58,346 nt of DNA, taken from positions 1 to 58,346 of the forward strand of contig CAJOND010000034.1 of assembly GCA_905236675.1 (NCBI GenBank). Direction: 5' to 3'. This document shows positions 18,659 to 27,154 of the stretch, in pieces (within the stretch, counting starts at the first letter, position 1; each line of letters starts with the position of its first letter). The translations under genes and the position numbers were made by a program. The notes beneath the pieces are model-generated. The model was not told the DNA's origin, made no database searches, and saw nothing but the letters and a program-made list of their open reading frames with translations. This DNA is from Candidatus Rifleibacteriota bacterium. Lineage in GTDB: Bacteria > Muiribacteriota > Ozemobacteria > Ozemobacterales > Ozemobacteraceae.

Positions 18659-19159
18659 ATGTATAATAAAAAAGCTTTTTCAATGATAGAAGTTCTTGTT
18701 GGTATTTGTTTGTTTTCTTTGGCTATACTTCCTATGGTATGGCTAAATACCAATCAGACAAAAAATGCATTTTCTGCTGGCAAACACATGATGGCAGGTC
18801 AATTAGCAGCAAGTTATATGGATAATCTTTTAAAGCGTTCTTATGAAGATTTAGAAAGTTTTACCGGAATACCCAAAACACTCGTTCTTAATTCAGTAAA
18901 TGACGAAAGTATGTTTGACCTGCAAGGGCTTATAAGCAATATTAATAATGACTCAGACGAGGAATTAAAAAGTGCCGAAGAAAATATGAAAACAGCTTTT
19001 AAAAATTTTCAATACCAGATTGATGTTGAAAAATTAGATCCAAAAATAATAAGAATTGATGTAGAAGTTTTCTACAGAGTTGCGGAAGGCGACACCAGAG
19101 CTGAAAACGAGCAATCCGTAAAACTTTCTGCTTTTAAATATGGAAATTTAGATGAATAA
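18659..19159 (+). CDS. type IV pilin-like protein with prepilin cleavage site (PilV/GspI-like)
   Basis: Minor pilin or pseudopilin, expected to be cut and N-methylated by a prepilin peptidase and packed into an inner-membrane-anchored filament. The N-terminus MYNKKA/FSMIEVLVGICLFS shows the basic leader, the cut before Phe and Glu5; the residue before the cut is Ala rather than the usual Gly. A hydrophobic helix (~8-28) is followed by ~135 hydrophilic residues rich in acidic side chains. The gene begins two bases after the previous frame and overlaps the next by 8 bases. Confidence 0.82.
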   Translation: MYNKKAFSMIEVLVGICLFSLAILPMVWLNTNQTKNAFSAGKHMMAGQLAASYMDNLLKRSYEDLESFTGIPKTLVLNSVNDESMFDLQGLISNINNDSDEELKSAEENMKTAFKNFQYQIDVEKLDPKIIRIDVEVFYRVAEGDTRAENEQSVKLSAFKYGNLDE

Positions 19160-19823
19160 TTTTAAACGAAATAAAAAAGCTTTAACCATGACTGAAGTAG
19201 TCATAGTAATTCTGATATCTTCTGTTATTATGGGAGTTGGAATGGCTATGATGAGCCGAAGCAACAGACAATTCAAAAAAAGTAATGATTTGGTTAATGT
19301 TCAAAGACTGATGGATAATATTTTAGAGCGTATTCGTTCTGATGTACGCTCCCTTAAACGAGTCAGAGGTTATACCCCACATTATTTCGAGTTTTTCGTA
19401 GCAAAAGGAGCCACGGAATTAAGAATAGTATATAAATACGATTCAGAAGAAAAAACATTCTTTCGTTATGAATATACGATAAAGAAAGAAGATAATAGTG
19501 AAAGTGAAACAGGGAAGAGTAGTTTTCATGGAACAAATCAGATTATCTCAATGAATTTTAAACCAGAATTTAAAGATGGAAATAACGATATACTAGAACA
19601 AAATGAAAAAGCTGAAAATAATAATTTAAAAGAAAAATCAGAGGCAGAAAAAAGAGAATTTAAATGTTTAAATGTAGCTATGCAATTATCTTCAAATGAA
19701 CTTAGCAGTAAAAATTCTGATTCAACAACTCTTTCTATTGCTTGCCAATTTTGTTCAACATGTGTAGAATCAGAATTGATGATTTCTAAATTAAGAGAAT
19801 TAAGTAAAAGATCAGAATATTAA
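19152..19823 (+). CDS. type IV pilin-like protein (PilW/GspJ-like)
   Basis: Second minor-pilin-type protein of the operon. The leader and cut site read NKKA/LTMTEVVIVILISS, again with Ala before the cut and Glu5 present. The helix is followed by QRLMDNILERIRSDVRSLKR, typical of the amphipathic N-terminal helix of PilW/GspJ. The 223-aa length fits. Acidic low-complexity sequence lies around residues 140-175, and two Cys near the end (ACQFCSTC) may form a disulfide. No pilus ATPase, platform or secretin gene lies in the window. Confidence 0.82.
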   Translation: MNNFKRNKKALTMTEVVIVILISSVIMGVGMAMMSRSNRQFKKSNDLVNVQRLMDNILERIRSDVRSLKRVRGYTPHYFEFFVAKGATELRIVYKYDSEEKTFFRYEYTIKKEDNSESETGKSSFHGTNQIISMNFKPEFKDGNNDILEQNEKAENNNLKEKSEAEKREFKCLNVAMQLSSNELSSKNSDSTTLSIACQFCSTCVESELMISKLRELSKRSEY

Positions 19824-19856
19824 TATATTTAATTTTCTTAGTATTTCGGAGGGAAA

Positions 19857-20912
19857 ATGAAAAAAATAAATTTAATGCTCGCTATTGCAATTGGTTCCTT
19901 TATTGCTGTAGGTGCAAACGCCGCAGATGAAGATGCTATTCTTAAAAAAGCCCGAGAGCTGCAATTATCAAAAAAGTATGATGAAGCAATTAATCTTTTT
20001 GAATCAAATAAAAATAATGCTTCAGAAAGACTATATGTAGATTACGCCGCATTGCTCATTACCGTAAAGAAATATAAAGAATGTGATGAATTGCTAACCA
20101 AAGCTCAAAGCATTTATCCAAATAGCTTAAGAATAAAAAATGCGCTGGGTATGGCAAAATATAAAACAGGTAATTTGTCTAGTGCTTCTTCACTATTTTC
20201 ACAAGTATTAGGCAAAGATCCCGACAACAAATATGCCAAAACAATGCTTGAAACAATACGAAAAGAAAAAGCCGCTTCTGATTCACCTATTGCTAACCAT
20301 AACACTGACAATATAACTACAAATGCAGAAGACACCGACTATAGCGATGCAACTTTCAGCAGTGGTCTAACCTTTAAAGTTTCAGACAAGCTTAGCTTAG
20401 AAGAACAACAAGAACTGGCCAAGAAGCTTTACAAACAAATGACCGAATTAGACAAATGGGCTGTCAATGACTTTATGACTTTGCATAAACAGGTTATAGA
20501 AAAATGTCCTTTGACAGATCAGGCTCAAGAATCCTGCTGGCGTCTTTCCAATCTTTATGAACTAGGAGTTGAACCCCCGGAATACGAAAACAGTATAGCC
20601 TGCCTAGAACATCTTCTAAAGCAGTATCCAGATTCTCCACTTATGCCAGATGCAAAAAGCCGTCTTATAATAGCCTACCAAAAAACAGAAAACCATTCAA
20701 AAGTATGCAATCTTTATGAAGAACTATTCCAAAAAGATCCTGAACCAGAAAGAAAAACTTTCATGATTCGAGGATTAGAATATGCAAAAGCTCTTAAAGC
20801 AGCTGGAAGAAATGCTGACGCTGAAAAATGGTTTACAAAAGTTATCGAAATGGATGGCGGTAAAAACGAACTAGAAGCAAGAGCTGCTAGAAGATTGCTC
20901 AATGAACTCTAA
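19857..20912 (+). CDS. periplasmic TPR-repeat protein
   Basis: A signal peptide (cut after VGANA, residue ~22) is followed by tetratricopeptide repeats in two blocks: ~25-135 (ILKKARELQLSKKYDEAINL and further units) and ~200-345 (units such as YKQMTELDKW, LLKQYPDSPLMPDAKSRL). The second block resembles the outer-membrane lipoprotein repeats of BamD or CpoB, but no lipobox is present. A Ser/Thr/Asp-rich linker separates the blocks. It follows the pilin-like genes by 33 bases with a good ribosome site (CGGAGGG), so it may serve as a scaffold for the pilin-based apparatus. Exact function unknown. Confidence 0.75.
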   Translation: MKKINLMLAIAIGSFIAVGANAADEDAILKKARELQLSKKYDEAINLFESNKNNASERLYVDYAALLITVKKYKECDELLTKAQSIYPNSLRIKNALGMAKYKTGNLSSASSLFSQVLGKDPDNKYAKTMLETIRKEKAASDSPIANHNTDNITTNAEDTDYSDATFSSGLTFKVSDKLSLEEQQELAKKLYKQMTELDKWAVNDFMTLHKQVIEKCPLTDQAQESCWRLSNLYELGVEPPEYENSIACLEHLLKQYPDSPLMPDAKSRLIIAYQKTENHSKVCNLYEELFQKDPEPERKTFMIRGLEYAKALKAAGRNADAEKWFTKVIEMDGGKNELEARAARRLLNEL

Positions 20913-20925
20913 GTAAATTAATATT

Positions 20926-20981
20926 TTTATCGTTGGAGCTAGTCTTATATTAACAAATTATAGACAAACTCCAACGATAAA
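20926..20981 (+). other. 13-bp inverted repeat between the TPR gene and the next gene
   Basis: TTTATCGTTGGAG (20926-20938) pairs perfectly with CTCCAACGATAAA (20969-20981) around a 30-base AT-rich loop. It ends five bases before the next ATG. It may be an attenuator-type terminator for the pilin operon or an operator, but it lacks a long T run. Confidence 0.5.
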
Positions 20982-20986
20982 TTTAT

Positions 20987-21544
20987 ATGGTTATAAGAAT
21001 GTTTAATCTCAAAAAAAGTATTCTTTCCCCAAAATTATATTTAATAGCTACATTGCTAGTTACGTTTTTCTTTGGAACAATCTCATCATTAAACGCTATG
21101 ATTAAAGATATTTCTCTTGATGAACTGATAAGAAGGTCAGATACTATAGCTGTGGTTGATGTTTTAGCTGTAAAAGCAGTCGAAACACTTCCTTCTGGAG
21201 CTAGGGTCATAGCAAACCTAGTAAGCATAAATCAGCCTTTAATGGGTGATACTGCAATAGGAGACCGATTAAAAATAAAAACAAGAGGTATCGAAGATAA
21301 TGCCAGATTAAAAAAGGGAATGAAAACTCTACTTTTTTTAAGGAAAGTAGAAAATTATTATGAAGTTGTTGCAGGTATAGCTGGTAGTTGGCCCATTACA
21401 GAAGAAGGCAAAATAGTAGGTTATGGCACAGGCAAAACCATATCTGAAGTAGAAAAAGCTATCGAAAAAATAAAAGCAGAAAAAGAATCAAACAAAACTT
21501 CTCCCAATAAGAATTCTTCAGATAGTATAGTAATTTCAATATAA
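20987..21544 (+). CDS. hypothetical secreted or membrane-anchored protein
   Basis: Family not recognised. A basic start and hydrophobic segment (residues ~12-34) form a signal peptide or anchor. The mature part contains ISLDELIRRSDTIAVVDVL and later LFLRKVENYYEVVAGIAG and SWPITEEGKIVGYG, which read as a small beta-rich domain; a Ser/Asn/Lys tail closes the protein at 185 aa. An alternative in-frame ATG exists 12 bases downstream; neither has a clear ribosome site. It is separated from tilS by 7 bases and is probably co-transcribed with it. Confidence 0.65.
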   Translation: MVIRMFNLKKSILSPKLYLIATLLVTFFFGTISSLNAMIKDISLDELIRRSDTIAVVDVLAVKAVETLPSGARVIANLVSINQPLMGDTAIGDRLKIKTRGIEDNARLKKGMKTLLFLRKVENYYEVVAGIAGSWPITEEGKIVGYGTGKTISEVEKAIEKIKAEKESNKTSPNKNSSDSIVISI

Positions 21545-21551
21545 GAAAAAA

Positions 21552-22547
21552 TTGTCATTCAAAAAAAATCCTATTTTTCAACGTTTATTATCAAAGTTTA
21601 CAAAAGCCCCTAACGGTAACAAGTTTGCTGTTGCAGTTTCTGGCGGAACAGATTCTGTAGCATTATTGTTTTTAATAAAAGAATGGTGCAAAATTAAACA
21701 TAAACAAATTTGCGTGTTTCATGTGAATCATTCTTTAAGATCCACTAGTGGAACAGATGCCGACTGGGTTCGGCAACTTTGTGAAGAACTTAATATAGAA
21801 TTTTACTCAAGAAAAGCAACAGATTCTGACCTTTCACAAAACAAAGAATTAGGCTCCGAAGGCTGGGCTAGAAACTTTAGATATTCTTCTTTCGCTTCTA
21901 TGCTATTAGAATCTAATGCAGACGTAATAGTAACAGGTCATAATCTAAACGATCAAGCTGAAACAATTATTATGAGAATGTTAAGAGGCTGTTCCTGGAA
22001 AGGAATACATGGAATAAAAGATAGAATTATCCTCAATTTTAATAATACCAATTTAAAAATGTGGAGACCTATACTCAATATTTCAAGGCCTGAGCTTTCT
22101 GATTTTCTAAAATCTATTAATCAAAATTGGAGAGAAGACGAAACAAATCAAACTGATTTGTATTTGAGAAACAAAATAAGACATAGACTTATGCCTTTAT
22201 TTGAAAAAATATACAAAGGTTCACTAAGCCATATAGTTGCTCTTGGAGCAGATGCTGCCCAACTTCAAAAAGATTTGCACTCAAGGGCATTAAAATATCT
22301 AAAAAAATACTATAATCCTGAAAAGAATCAGATTATGGTAGCCAAAAAACCAGATACTTCTCTCAGAAGAGAAGTTATAAGAATATGGCTGGCGAATAGC
22401 GGCTTAGAAGATGCTACTACAAGAAGTCTTATTGAAAGAATAGACGATTTATGGCTTATAAAGAATAATGGTCGAGCAGTAAAACATACTGGCTTTGAAA
22501 TTCTTCGCCATAAAAAAAACTTATGGCTTAGAGTTTGGCAGGAATAA
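21552..22547 (+). CDS. tilS: tRNA(Ile)-lysidine synthase
   Basis: ATP-dependent enzyme that modifies the wobble C of tRNA-Ile(CAU) to lysidine so that it reads AUA; essential in most bacteria. The PP-loop is plain (FAVAVSGGTDSVALLFL, residues ~25-41), followed by FHVNHSLR, VTGHNLNDQAETIIMRMLRG and the RNKIRHRLMP motif. At 331 aa it lacks most of the C-terminal domains found in longer versions, as in Aquifex-type enzymes. The start is TTG with a weak upstream site (AAGAAAA). Confidence 0.93.
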   Translation: MSFKKNPIFQRLLSKFTKAPNGNKFAVAVSGGTDSVALLFLIKEWCKIKHKQICVFHVNHSLRSTSGTDADWVRQLCEELNIEFYSRKATDSDLSQNKELGSEGWARNFRYSSFASMLLESNADVIVTGHNLNDQAETIIMRMLRGCSWKGIHGIKDRIILNFNNTNLKMWRPILNISRPELSDFLKSINQNWREDETNQTDLYLRNKIRHRLMPLFEKIYKGSLSHIVALGADAAQLQKDLHSRALKYLKKYYNPEKNQIMVAKKPDTSLRREVIRIWLANSGLEDATTRSLIERIDDLWLIKNNGRAVKHTGFEILRHKKNLWLRVWQE

Positions 22548-22558
22548 TATTTATTGTC

Positions 22559-22588
22559 AAAAAATAATCTCTCATTTTAATGAGAGAT
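22559..22588 (-). terminator. intrinsic terminator of the LOG-gene operon
   Basis: A perfect 10-bp stem (ATCTCTCATT/AATGAGAGAT, loop of two bases) is followed on the minus strand by TATTTTTTG. It sits between convergent tilS and the LOG-family gene and could serve both. Confidence 0.6.
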
Positions 22589-22632
22589 GTCACTAAATAC
22601 CAGAGTATATTCTATCTTGTAGCTTACAGCTT

Positions 22633-23235
22633 TTATAATTTTTCTACTAGTTTTTCTGGAGAATCAAAGACTTCAAATAAATCAAAATTGCCAGGTTTTA
22701 TAGTCTTTTCTTGAACTCCATGATTTATTAAACCAATCAAAGCATTAAAATAATTATCGCTGTTAAGCAAATATATAGGTTTTTTATGGCTTCCAACCTG
22801 CTTTAAGGTAAGAACTGTGAAAAATTCGTCATAAGTACCTATGCCTCCAGGCAAACAGACTATTGCATCGGATTTATCGAGCATAAGCTGTTTTCTAGGA
22901 CCTAAATCATCTACTTTAATTACTTCATCAAGACCAAGATATAATTTGCCTTGATCAGCCATATTTTCTAATGAAGCTGTATTTGAGCTGAATCTGCTTT
23001 TTAAGCTCTCAGAATCTGTCATATAAGTAGGTATAACTCCAATTAAATGACCACCAGCAGCTTTGTATGAATCGGCAACTATTTTCATTAATCCTTGAGC
23101 TGTTCCACCATAAAGCAGATTATAACCTTTTTTTGCAACTAGTTTTGCAAAATCAGCCCCTTCAGCTTTTATAAAATCAGAAACTTCATTTGACGAAGAG
23201 CAAAAAACACAAATTGTTTTATTATTTTTTGTCAT
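22633..23235 (-). CDS. LOG-family protein (cytokinin-type nucleotide phosphoribohydrolase-like)
   Basis: Rossmann-fold protein of the family once annotated as lysine decarboxylase. Characterised members release the base from nucleoside monophosphates. The signature PGGIGTYDEFF is present, with the upstream conserved LMLDKSDAIVCL segment and the N-terminal ICVFCSSSNEV strand. The ATG at 23235 is preferred over an in-frame ATG 15 bases upstream because a GGAG ribosome site lies 8 bases before it. It overlaps the end of the upstream gene by 14 bases, so the two are coupled. Confidence 0.87.
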   Translation of the reverse strand: MTKNNKTICVFCSSSNEVSDFIKAEGADFAKLVAKKGYNLLYGGTAQGLMKIVADSYKAAGGHLIGVIPTYMTDSESLKSRFSSNTASLENMADQGKLYLGLDEVIKVDDLGPRKQLMLDKSDAIVCLPGGIGTYDEFFTVLTLKQVGSHKKPIYLLNSDNYFNALIGLINHGVQEKTIKPGNFDLFEVFDSPEKLVEKL

Positions 23236-23938
23236 GACTATCTCCATCATCAGAAGGTTTTTCTTCTGCCACAGTATTATCGGTTAAATCGCCTCTTTCA
23301 TAGGCTCTAATCCAATGGTTAAGTAAAAAGCCATTTGTTTTCAGAAAATCTTTAAAGCTTCTATGATCGCCTTCTTCACAAGCTTGCTTATATGCATTAG
23401 TAAAGTCTTCTGTAATATATTCCTTTAACGATTTGTCTAAGAAAATACCGGCACCTACTAAAAAATACTGGTCACCAAGCTTTAATACACGAGTAAAAAG
23501 AAGATTTCCTTCTTCGGCAACATCACCATTACCCATTGATTCTTCGACATCAAAAGTTTCACCAGTAAAAGCGTCTCTTAAAGATATAGATTTACCAGGA
23601 ACACAGCCTCTTATTTCTAGAAGATTCAAAGAAGTATCTTCTAAAGCTTTGCAAATTTGCATTTCCTGAATAGAAAGAACATCGGCTTTGCGTCTAATAA
23701 ATTCATCCATTAAGCATCTGCCTTCGCCACCAACTCCTATATCGTCTAACAAAAACCAAGTTAGAAACAGAAATTCATCAGTGGGAACAAACTCGTATTC
23801 TTCTTCGGGTTTGAGGTCATAGAATATTTCTAACGATTCTCCTAATGCGTTAAGGAATTCTTGTTCGATAGAAAATTCCATAAGTTTGGCAAAAAGCTTG
23901 CTGAATAAATCTTTTAACTTATCCGATTTTTCTGACAT
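23222..23938 (-). CDS. conserved-looking hypothetical protein
   Basis: No family recognised with confidence. It is an acidic, soluble, 238-aa protein without signal peptide or membrane span. The first ~110 residues are helical (LFSKLFAKLMEFSIEQEFL), and the middle (~105-150) reads as a small beta domain (LLEIRGCVPGKSISLRDAFTGE), like metazoan or bacterial proteins with an SH3-like insertion. The C-terminal 15 residues are charged and disordered. It lies between bipA and the LOG-family gene and overlaps the latter by 14 bases. A small imperfect hairpin precedes its ribosome site (AGGAAG). Confidence 0.7.
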   Translation of the reverse strand: MSEKSDKLKDLFSKLFAKLMEFSIEQEFLNALGESLEIFYDLKPEEEYEFVPTDEFLFLTWFLLDDIGVGGEGRCLMDEFIRRKADVLSIQEMQICKALEDTSLNLLEIRGCVPGKSISLRDAFTGETFDVEESMGNGDVAEEGNLLFTRVLKLGDQYFLVGAGIFLDKSLKEYITEDFTNAYKQACEEGDHRSFKDFLKTNGFLLNHWIRAYERGDLTDNTVAEEKPSDDGDSHDKK

Positions 23939-23998
23939 TTTTACTTCCTATATAAATCATCCTTAATCCCGCCTTAATAAGCGGGAAAAAAGAGAAAA

Positions 23999-25849
23999 TC
24001 AATCGTCTGTGAATTTGGCTATCTTCATACCAACTACAGCTTCGCCTTTTTTACGTAGACGAACAGCTTCTGGAGTTATTTCAACCCATTCGTCATCTGC
24101 GACATATTCCAGACACTGGTCAAGTGTCATGCGGCGTGGTGCAGGCAAGGTTTCTAATACTTCTGAAGTAGCAGAACGATGATTGGTTACATGACGCTTT
24201 TTGGTAATGTTAACTTTAAGGTCTGTATTAAGAGGTCTTTCTCCAACTACGAGACCTTCGTATATTTCTTCTCCAGGAGCATAGAACAACACACCTCGAT
24301 CAGAAAGATTCTTAATGGCATAGGCTGTAGCTGTGCCTGGATCAGTTGCTACCATAACACCATTTCTTTGGTCAGGAATATCACCACGATAGGGTTCGTA
24401 ACCTCTGAAACACTGGTTCATAATGCCTGTTCCGTTTGTAAGAGTCAATAACAATGAACGGAAACCTAGCAAACCTCGTGCAGGAGCAGAGAAAATTAGT
24501 CTTAAGTAATTGTCTAACAGACGTTTTGTGTCTTCTAGAATTGCTCTGCGTGGCAATAATGCATTCATTATTGCATTCATATAGTTTTCGGGAATATCTA
24601 CTGCAAGTTCTTCTACTGGTTCTAGAGTTTCACCAGTATCAGGGTCTTTCTTAAATATTGCTTTTGGCTTGCTAACTTGAAGTTCATATCCTTCACGACG
24701 CATAGTTTCGACTAAGATACCTAAGTGAAGCTCACCACGGCCAGATACCAAGAATTGGTCATTTCTGCCAGGAACTGGCTCAACACGCATTGCTACATTT
24801 GTTTCCAGTTCTTTCATTAGTCTTGCCTGAATTTGACGAACTGTTAGGAACTTGCTTTCTTTACAGCGTCCTGCAAATGGGCTTGTATTAGCAGCAAAAG
24901 TCATAGAAATAACAGGCTGATCTATTGCAACCACTGGTTCAGGATCGCAAAGTTCAGTGCAAATAGTATCGCCGATAGAAATGTTCGGAATACCACATAT
25001 TGCGACTATATCGCCAGCACCGGCTTCTTCTATTTCTATTCTTTGTATTCCATGAAAAGAATACAGCCTCATAATTTTGCATTTTTCTGCAACTTCAGAA
25101 GGATTGCTTCTATAAACTTCGGCTTTTGCAGTCAAAACCCCAGTAAGAATACGACCCACACCAATTCTGCCTACATAGTCGTTATAATCTAAACTAGTAA
25201 TCTGTAACTTGGCAGGTCCTTCAAGATTTGCTTCAGGGGCAGGAACCTGTTTTATTATTTCTTCCAGAAGAGGCCTAATGTCTTTTCTTTCATCAGCCAT
25301 ATCCCTTATGGCATATCCTTCTCTGCCAGAAGCATAAAGAACAGGATATTCCAACATTTCATCAGGAACACCAACATCTATAAAAAGATCCAGGATTTCA
25401 TCTTGAACGGCTTCAACGCGAGCATCTGGACGGTCTATTTTGTTGATTACCACAACAGGTCTTAAACCAGCAGCAATAGCTTTCTTCAGAACAAATCTAG
25501 TCTGAGGCATAGGCCCTTCGAAAGCATCAACGAGAAGAAGACAACCGTTAGCCATATGCAATACACGTTCTACTTCACCGCCAAAATCTACGTGCCCTGG
25601 AGTATCTACCAGGTTAATGCGGTATCCGTTATATTCTAATGAAAGATTTTTGGAAAGGATTGTAATTCCACGTTCTCTTTCAATATCATTGTTGTCCATG
25701 AAACGTTCTTCAACATGCTGATTATCACGGAAGAGTCCTGACTGTTTAATCATTGCGTCTACCAATGTTGTTTTACCATGGTCGACGTGTGCAATAATTG
25801 CAACATTACGTATCTTTTCAGGATCAAAAATGTGTCTATGTGCTGTCAC
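23999..25849 (-). CDS. typA: ribosome-associated GTPase BipA/TypA
   Basis: Translational GTPase that binds the ribosome and aids 50S assembly and stress adaptation. The G motifs are all present: AHVDHGKTTLVD (G1), RERGITI (G2), DTPGHVDF (G3), NKIDRPDA (G4), and the switch text ANGCLLLVDAFEGPMPQTR. Further on are the EF-G-like domains III and V and the BipA-specific C-terminal domain ending in VGMKIAKFTDD. The 616-aa length is normal. It is preceded by ~140 bases with no other gene. Confidence 0.97.
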   Translation of the reverse strand: MTAHRHIFDPEKIRNVAIIAHVDHGKTTLVDAMIKQSGLFRDNQHVEERFMDNNDIERERGITILSKNLSLEYNGYRINLVDTPGHVDFGGEVERVLHMANGCLLLVDAFEGPMPQTRFVLKKAIAAGLRPVVVINKIDRPDARVEAVQDEILDLFIDVGVPDEMLEYPVLYASGREGYAIRDMADERKDIRPLLEEIIKQVPAPEANLEGPAKLQITSLDYNDYVGRIGVGRILTGVLTAKAEVYRSNPSEVAEKCKIMRLYSFHGIQRIEIEEAGAGDIVAICGIPNISIGDTICTELCDPEPVVAIDQPVISMTFAANTSPFAGRCKESKFLTVRQIQARLMKELETNVAMRVEPVPGRNDQFLVSGRGELHLGILVETMRREGYELQVSKPKAIFKKDPDTGETLEPVEELAVDIPENYMNAIMNALLPRRAILEDTKRLLDNYLRLIFSAPARGLLGFRSLLLTLTNGTGIMNQCFRGYEPYRGDIPDQRNGVMVATDPGTATAYAIKNLSDRGVLFYAPGEEIYEGLVVGERPLNTDLKVNITKKRHVTNHRSATSEVLETLPAPRRMTLDQCLEYVADDEWVEITPEAVRLRKKGEAVVGMKIAKFTDD

Positions 25850-25987
25850 TGTACTACTCCTAAAACCAAAGTCAGGTCTTTTTATTTAAGGCAAATATTT
25901 TATACAAAGTCTATTTAACTTGCAAGCTTTTTTTATTTGAAGCAGTACAAACATATTAAATTATTAATTAATCATCACTGTTGTAAG

Positions 25988-27133
25988 TTATTTGTCAGAA
26001 AATATTTTCAAATAAGCAACTTCTTCTAAATGCGAATTGAAATTTTCTTTTATATGCTTTTTTAAATCTTTGCCTATTTGCTTTCTTTCATCTAACGAAA
26101 GGTTAGCGGCATTATTCAAAGCTTGTCTACATTGGTCAGCATTTCCAGGATGAAAAGTTAAAAACTTTTGTTCTTTTGGAAGAGCTTCAAAAATACCTGC
26201 TGTTCTAGCAGCAATGATTGGTATGCCTAAAGCACCAGCTTCAAGCAAAACATTAGGCATACCATCATAGTGAGATGGTAAAGCAATAAAATCACAAGCA
26301 GGATATTTATTTAAAAGTTCATAACGATCCATGAAAGGTAACTGAAGAATTTTTAAGCCCGTTTCTTCGTTGGTGTGTTCAGTTATCCACTTTTGAACAT
26401 TTTCTTCCACATCTCCAACCATTAAAAAAGCTATTTTTTCCTGCAAACCAGTTCTTAAAAGATTTTCCAGGAAAAAAACAACTCCTTTTTTCTCTTTTAA
26501 CTGTCCAAACAAACCTATAAGAAGCTGATTACAACTTATACCATTCTTATTTCTAAAATTTGCTGCTTCTTCTATATCTGAAGAATCCTGAACCCACTCT
26601 TCTAAATCTATTCCGTTAGGAATGTGGATAACATTCAAATCAGGGAATAATGAAAGCACTTTGTTTTTAACATCTTTACTCAATACAGAAACATAATCGG
26701 AATTCTTTAAAGCATCGAAAAGAATTTGTCTTTTTGCTGGCTGAAAAACTCCGACATCAAAATCATTACCTCTTAACAAAGTTATAGCTTTAGCATTCAA
26801 CCACTTTTTATATATAGGCAGAGCAAGAATTGGAGCGGTACCGCCAAAAGCAACTATATGAGTATATTCTAATTTATTGCTTGGATCTGTAATATAATTA
26901 TAAAGTAAATTCAGATTATGAGCCGGGCTGTCAGATAATGGCACAGCAAATAATTTTCCATTCTTTTGAGAAACAACTTTAAAATTATAAGCAGATGCAT
27001 TAAAAAAAGCGACATCAATGTAAATATTATTATTCCTAAGACTAGAAACAATCCTGTCACATGCTTGAGCCATACCACCTCTTCTTGGAGGATAATTATC
27101 GGTCAACCATAATACTTTTGTTTCTATAGCCAT
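25988..27133 (-). CDS. GT4-like family glycosyltransferase
   Basis: GT-B-fold enzyme that transfers a sugar from a nucleotide donor, likely in surface-glycan or lipid-linked glycan assembly. The N-terminal domain starts with VLWLTDNYPPRRGGMAQACD, the acceptor-side glycine-rich loop. The C-terminal donor domain shows LIGLFGQLKEKKGVVFFLEN and the E-x7-E region as DFIALPSHYDGMPNVLLEAG. The 381-aa length is typical. Donor and acceptor are unknown. It lies 21 bases downstream of the cyclase gene and may be in its operon. Confidence 0.88.
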   Translation of the reverse strand: MAIETKVLWLTDNYPPRRGGMAQACDRIVSSLRNNNIYIDVAFFNASAYNFKVVSQKNGKLFAVPLSDSPAHNLNLLYNYITDPSNKLEYTHIVAFGGTAPILALPIYKKWLNAKAITLLRGNDFDVGVFQPAKRQILFDALKNSDYVSVLSKDVKNKVLSLFPDLNVIHIPNGIDLEEWVQDSSDIEEAANFRNKNGISCNQLLIGLFGQLKEKKGVVFFLENLLRTGLQEKIAFLMVGDVEENVQKWITEHTNEETGLKILQLPFMDRYELLNKYPACDFIALPSHYDGMPNVLLEAGALGIPIIAARTAGIFEALPKEQKFLTFHPGNADQCRQALNNAANLSLDERKQIGKDLKKHIKENFNSHLEEVAYLKIFSDK

Positions 27134-27154
27134 TTTTTATTTCCTATGAAAGTT

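Noticed and set aside
23968..23985. A small hairpin (CCCGC/GCGGG) after bipA that looks like a terminator
   Set aside because: On the coding (minus) strand the T run lies before the stem, not after it, and the next gene's ribosome site follows closely.
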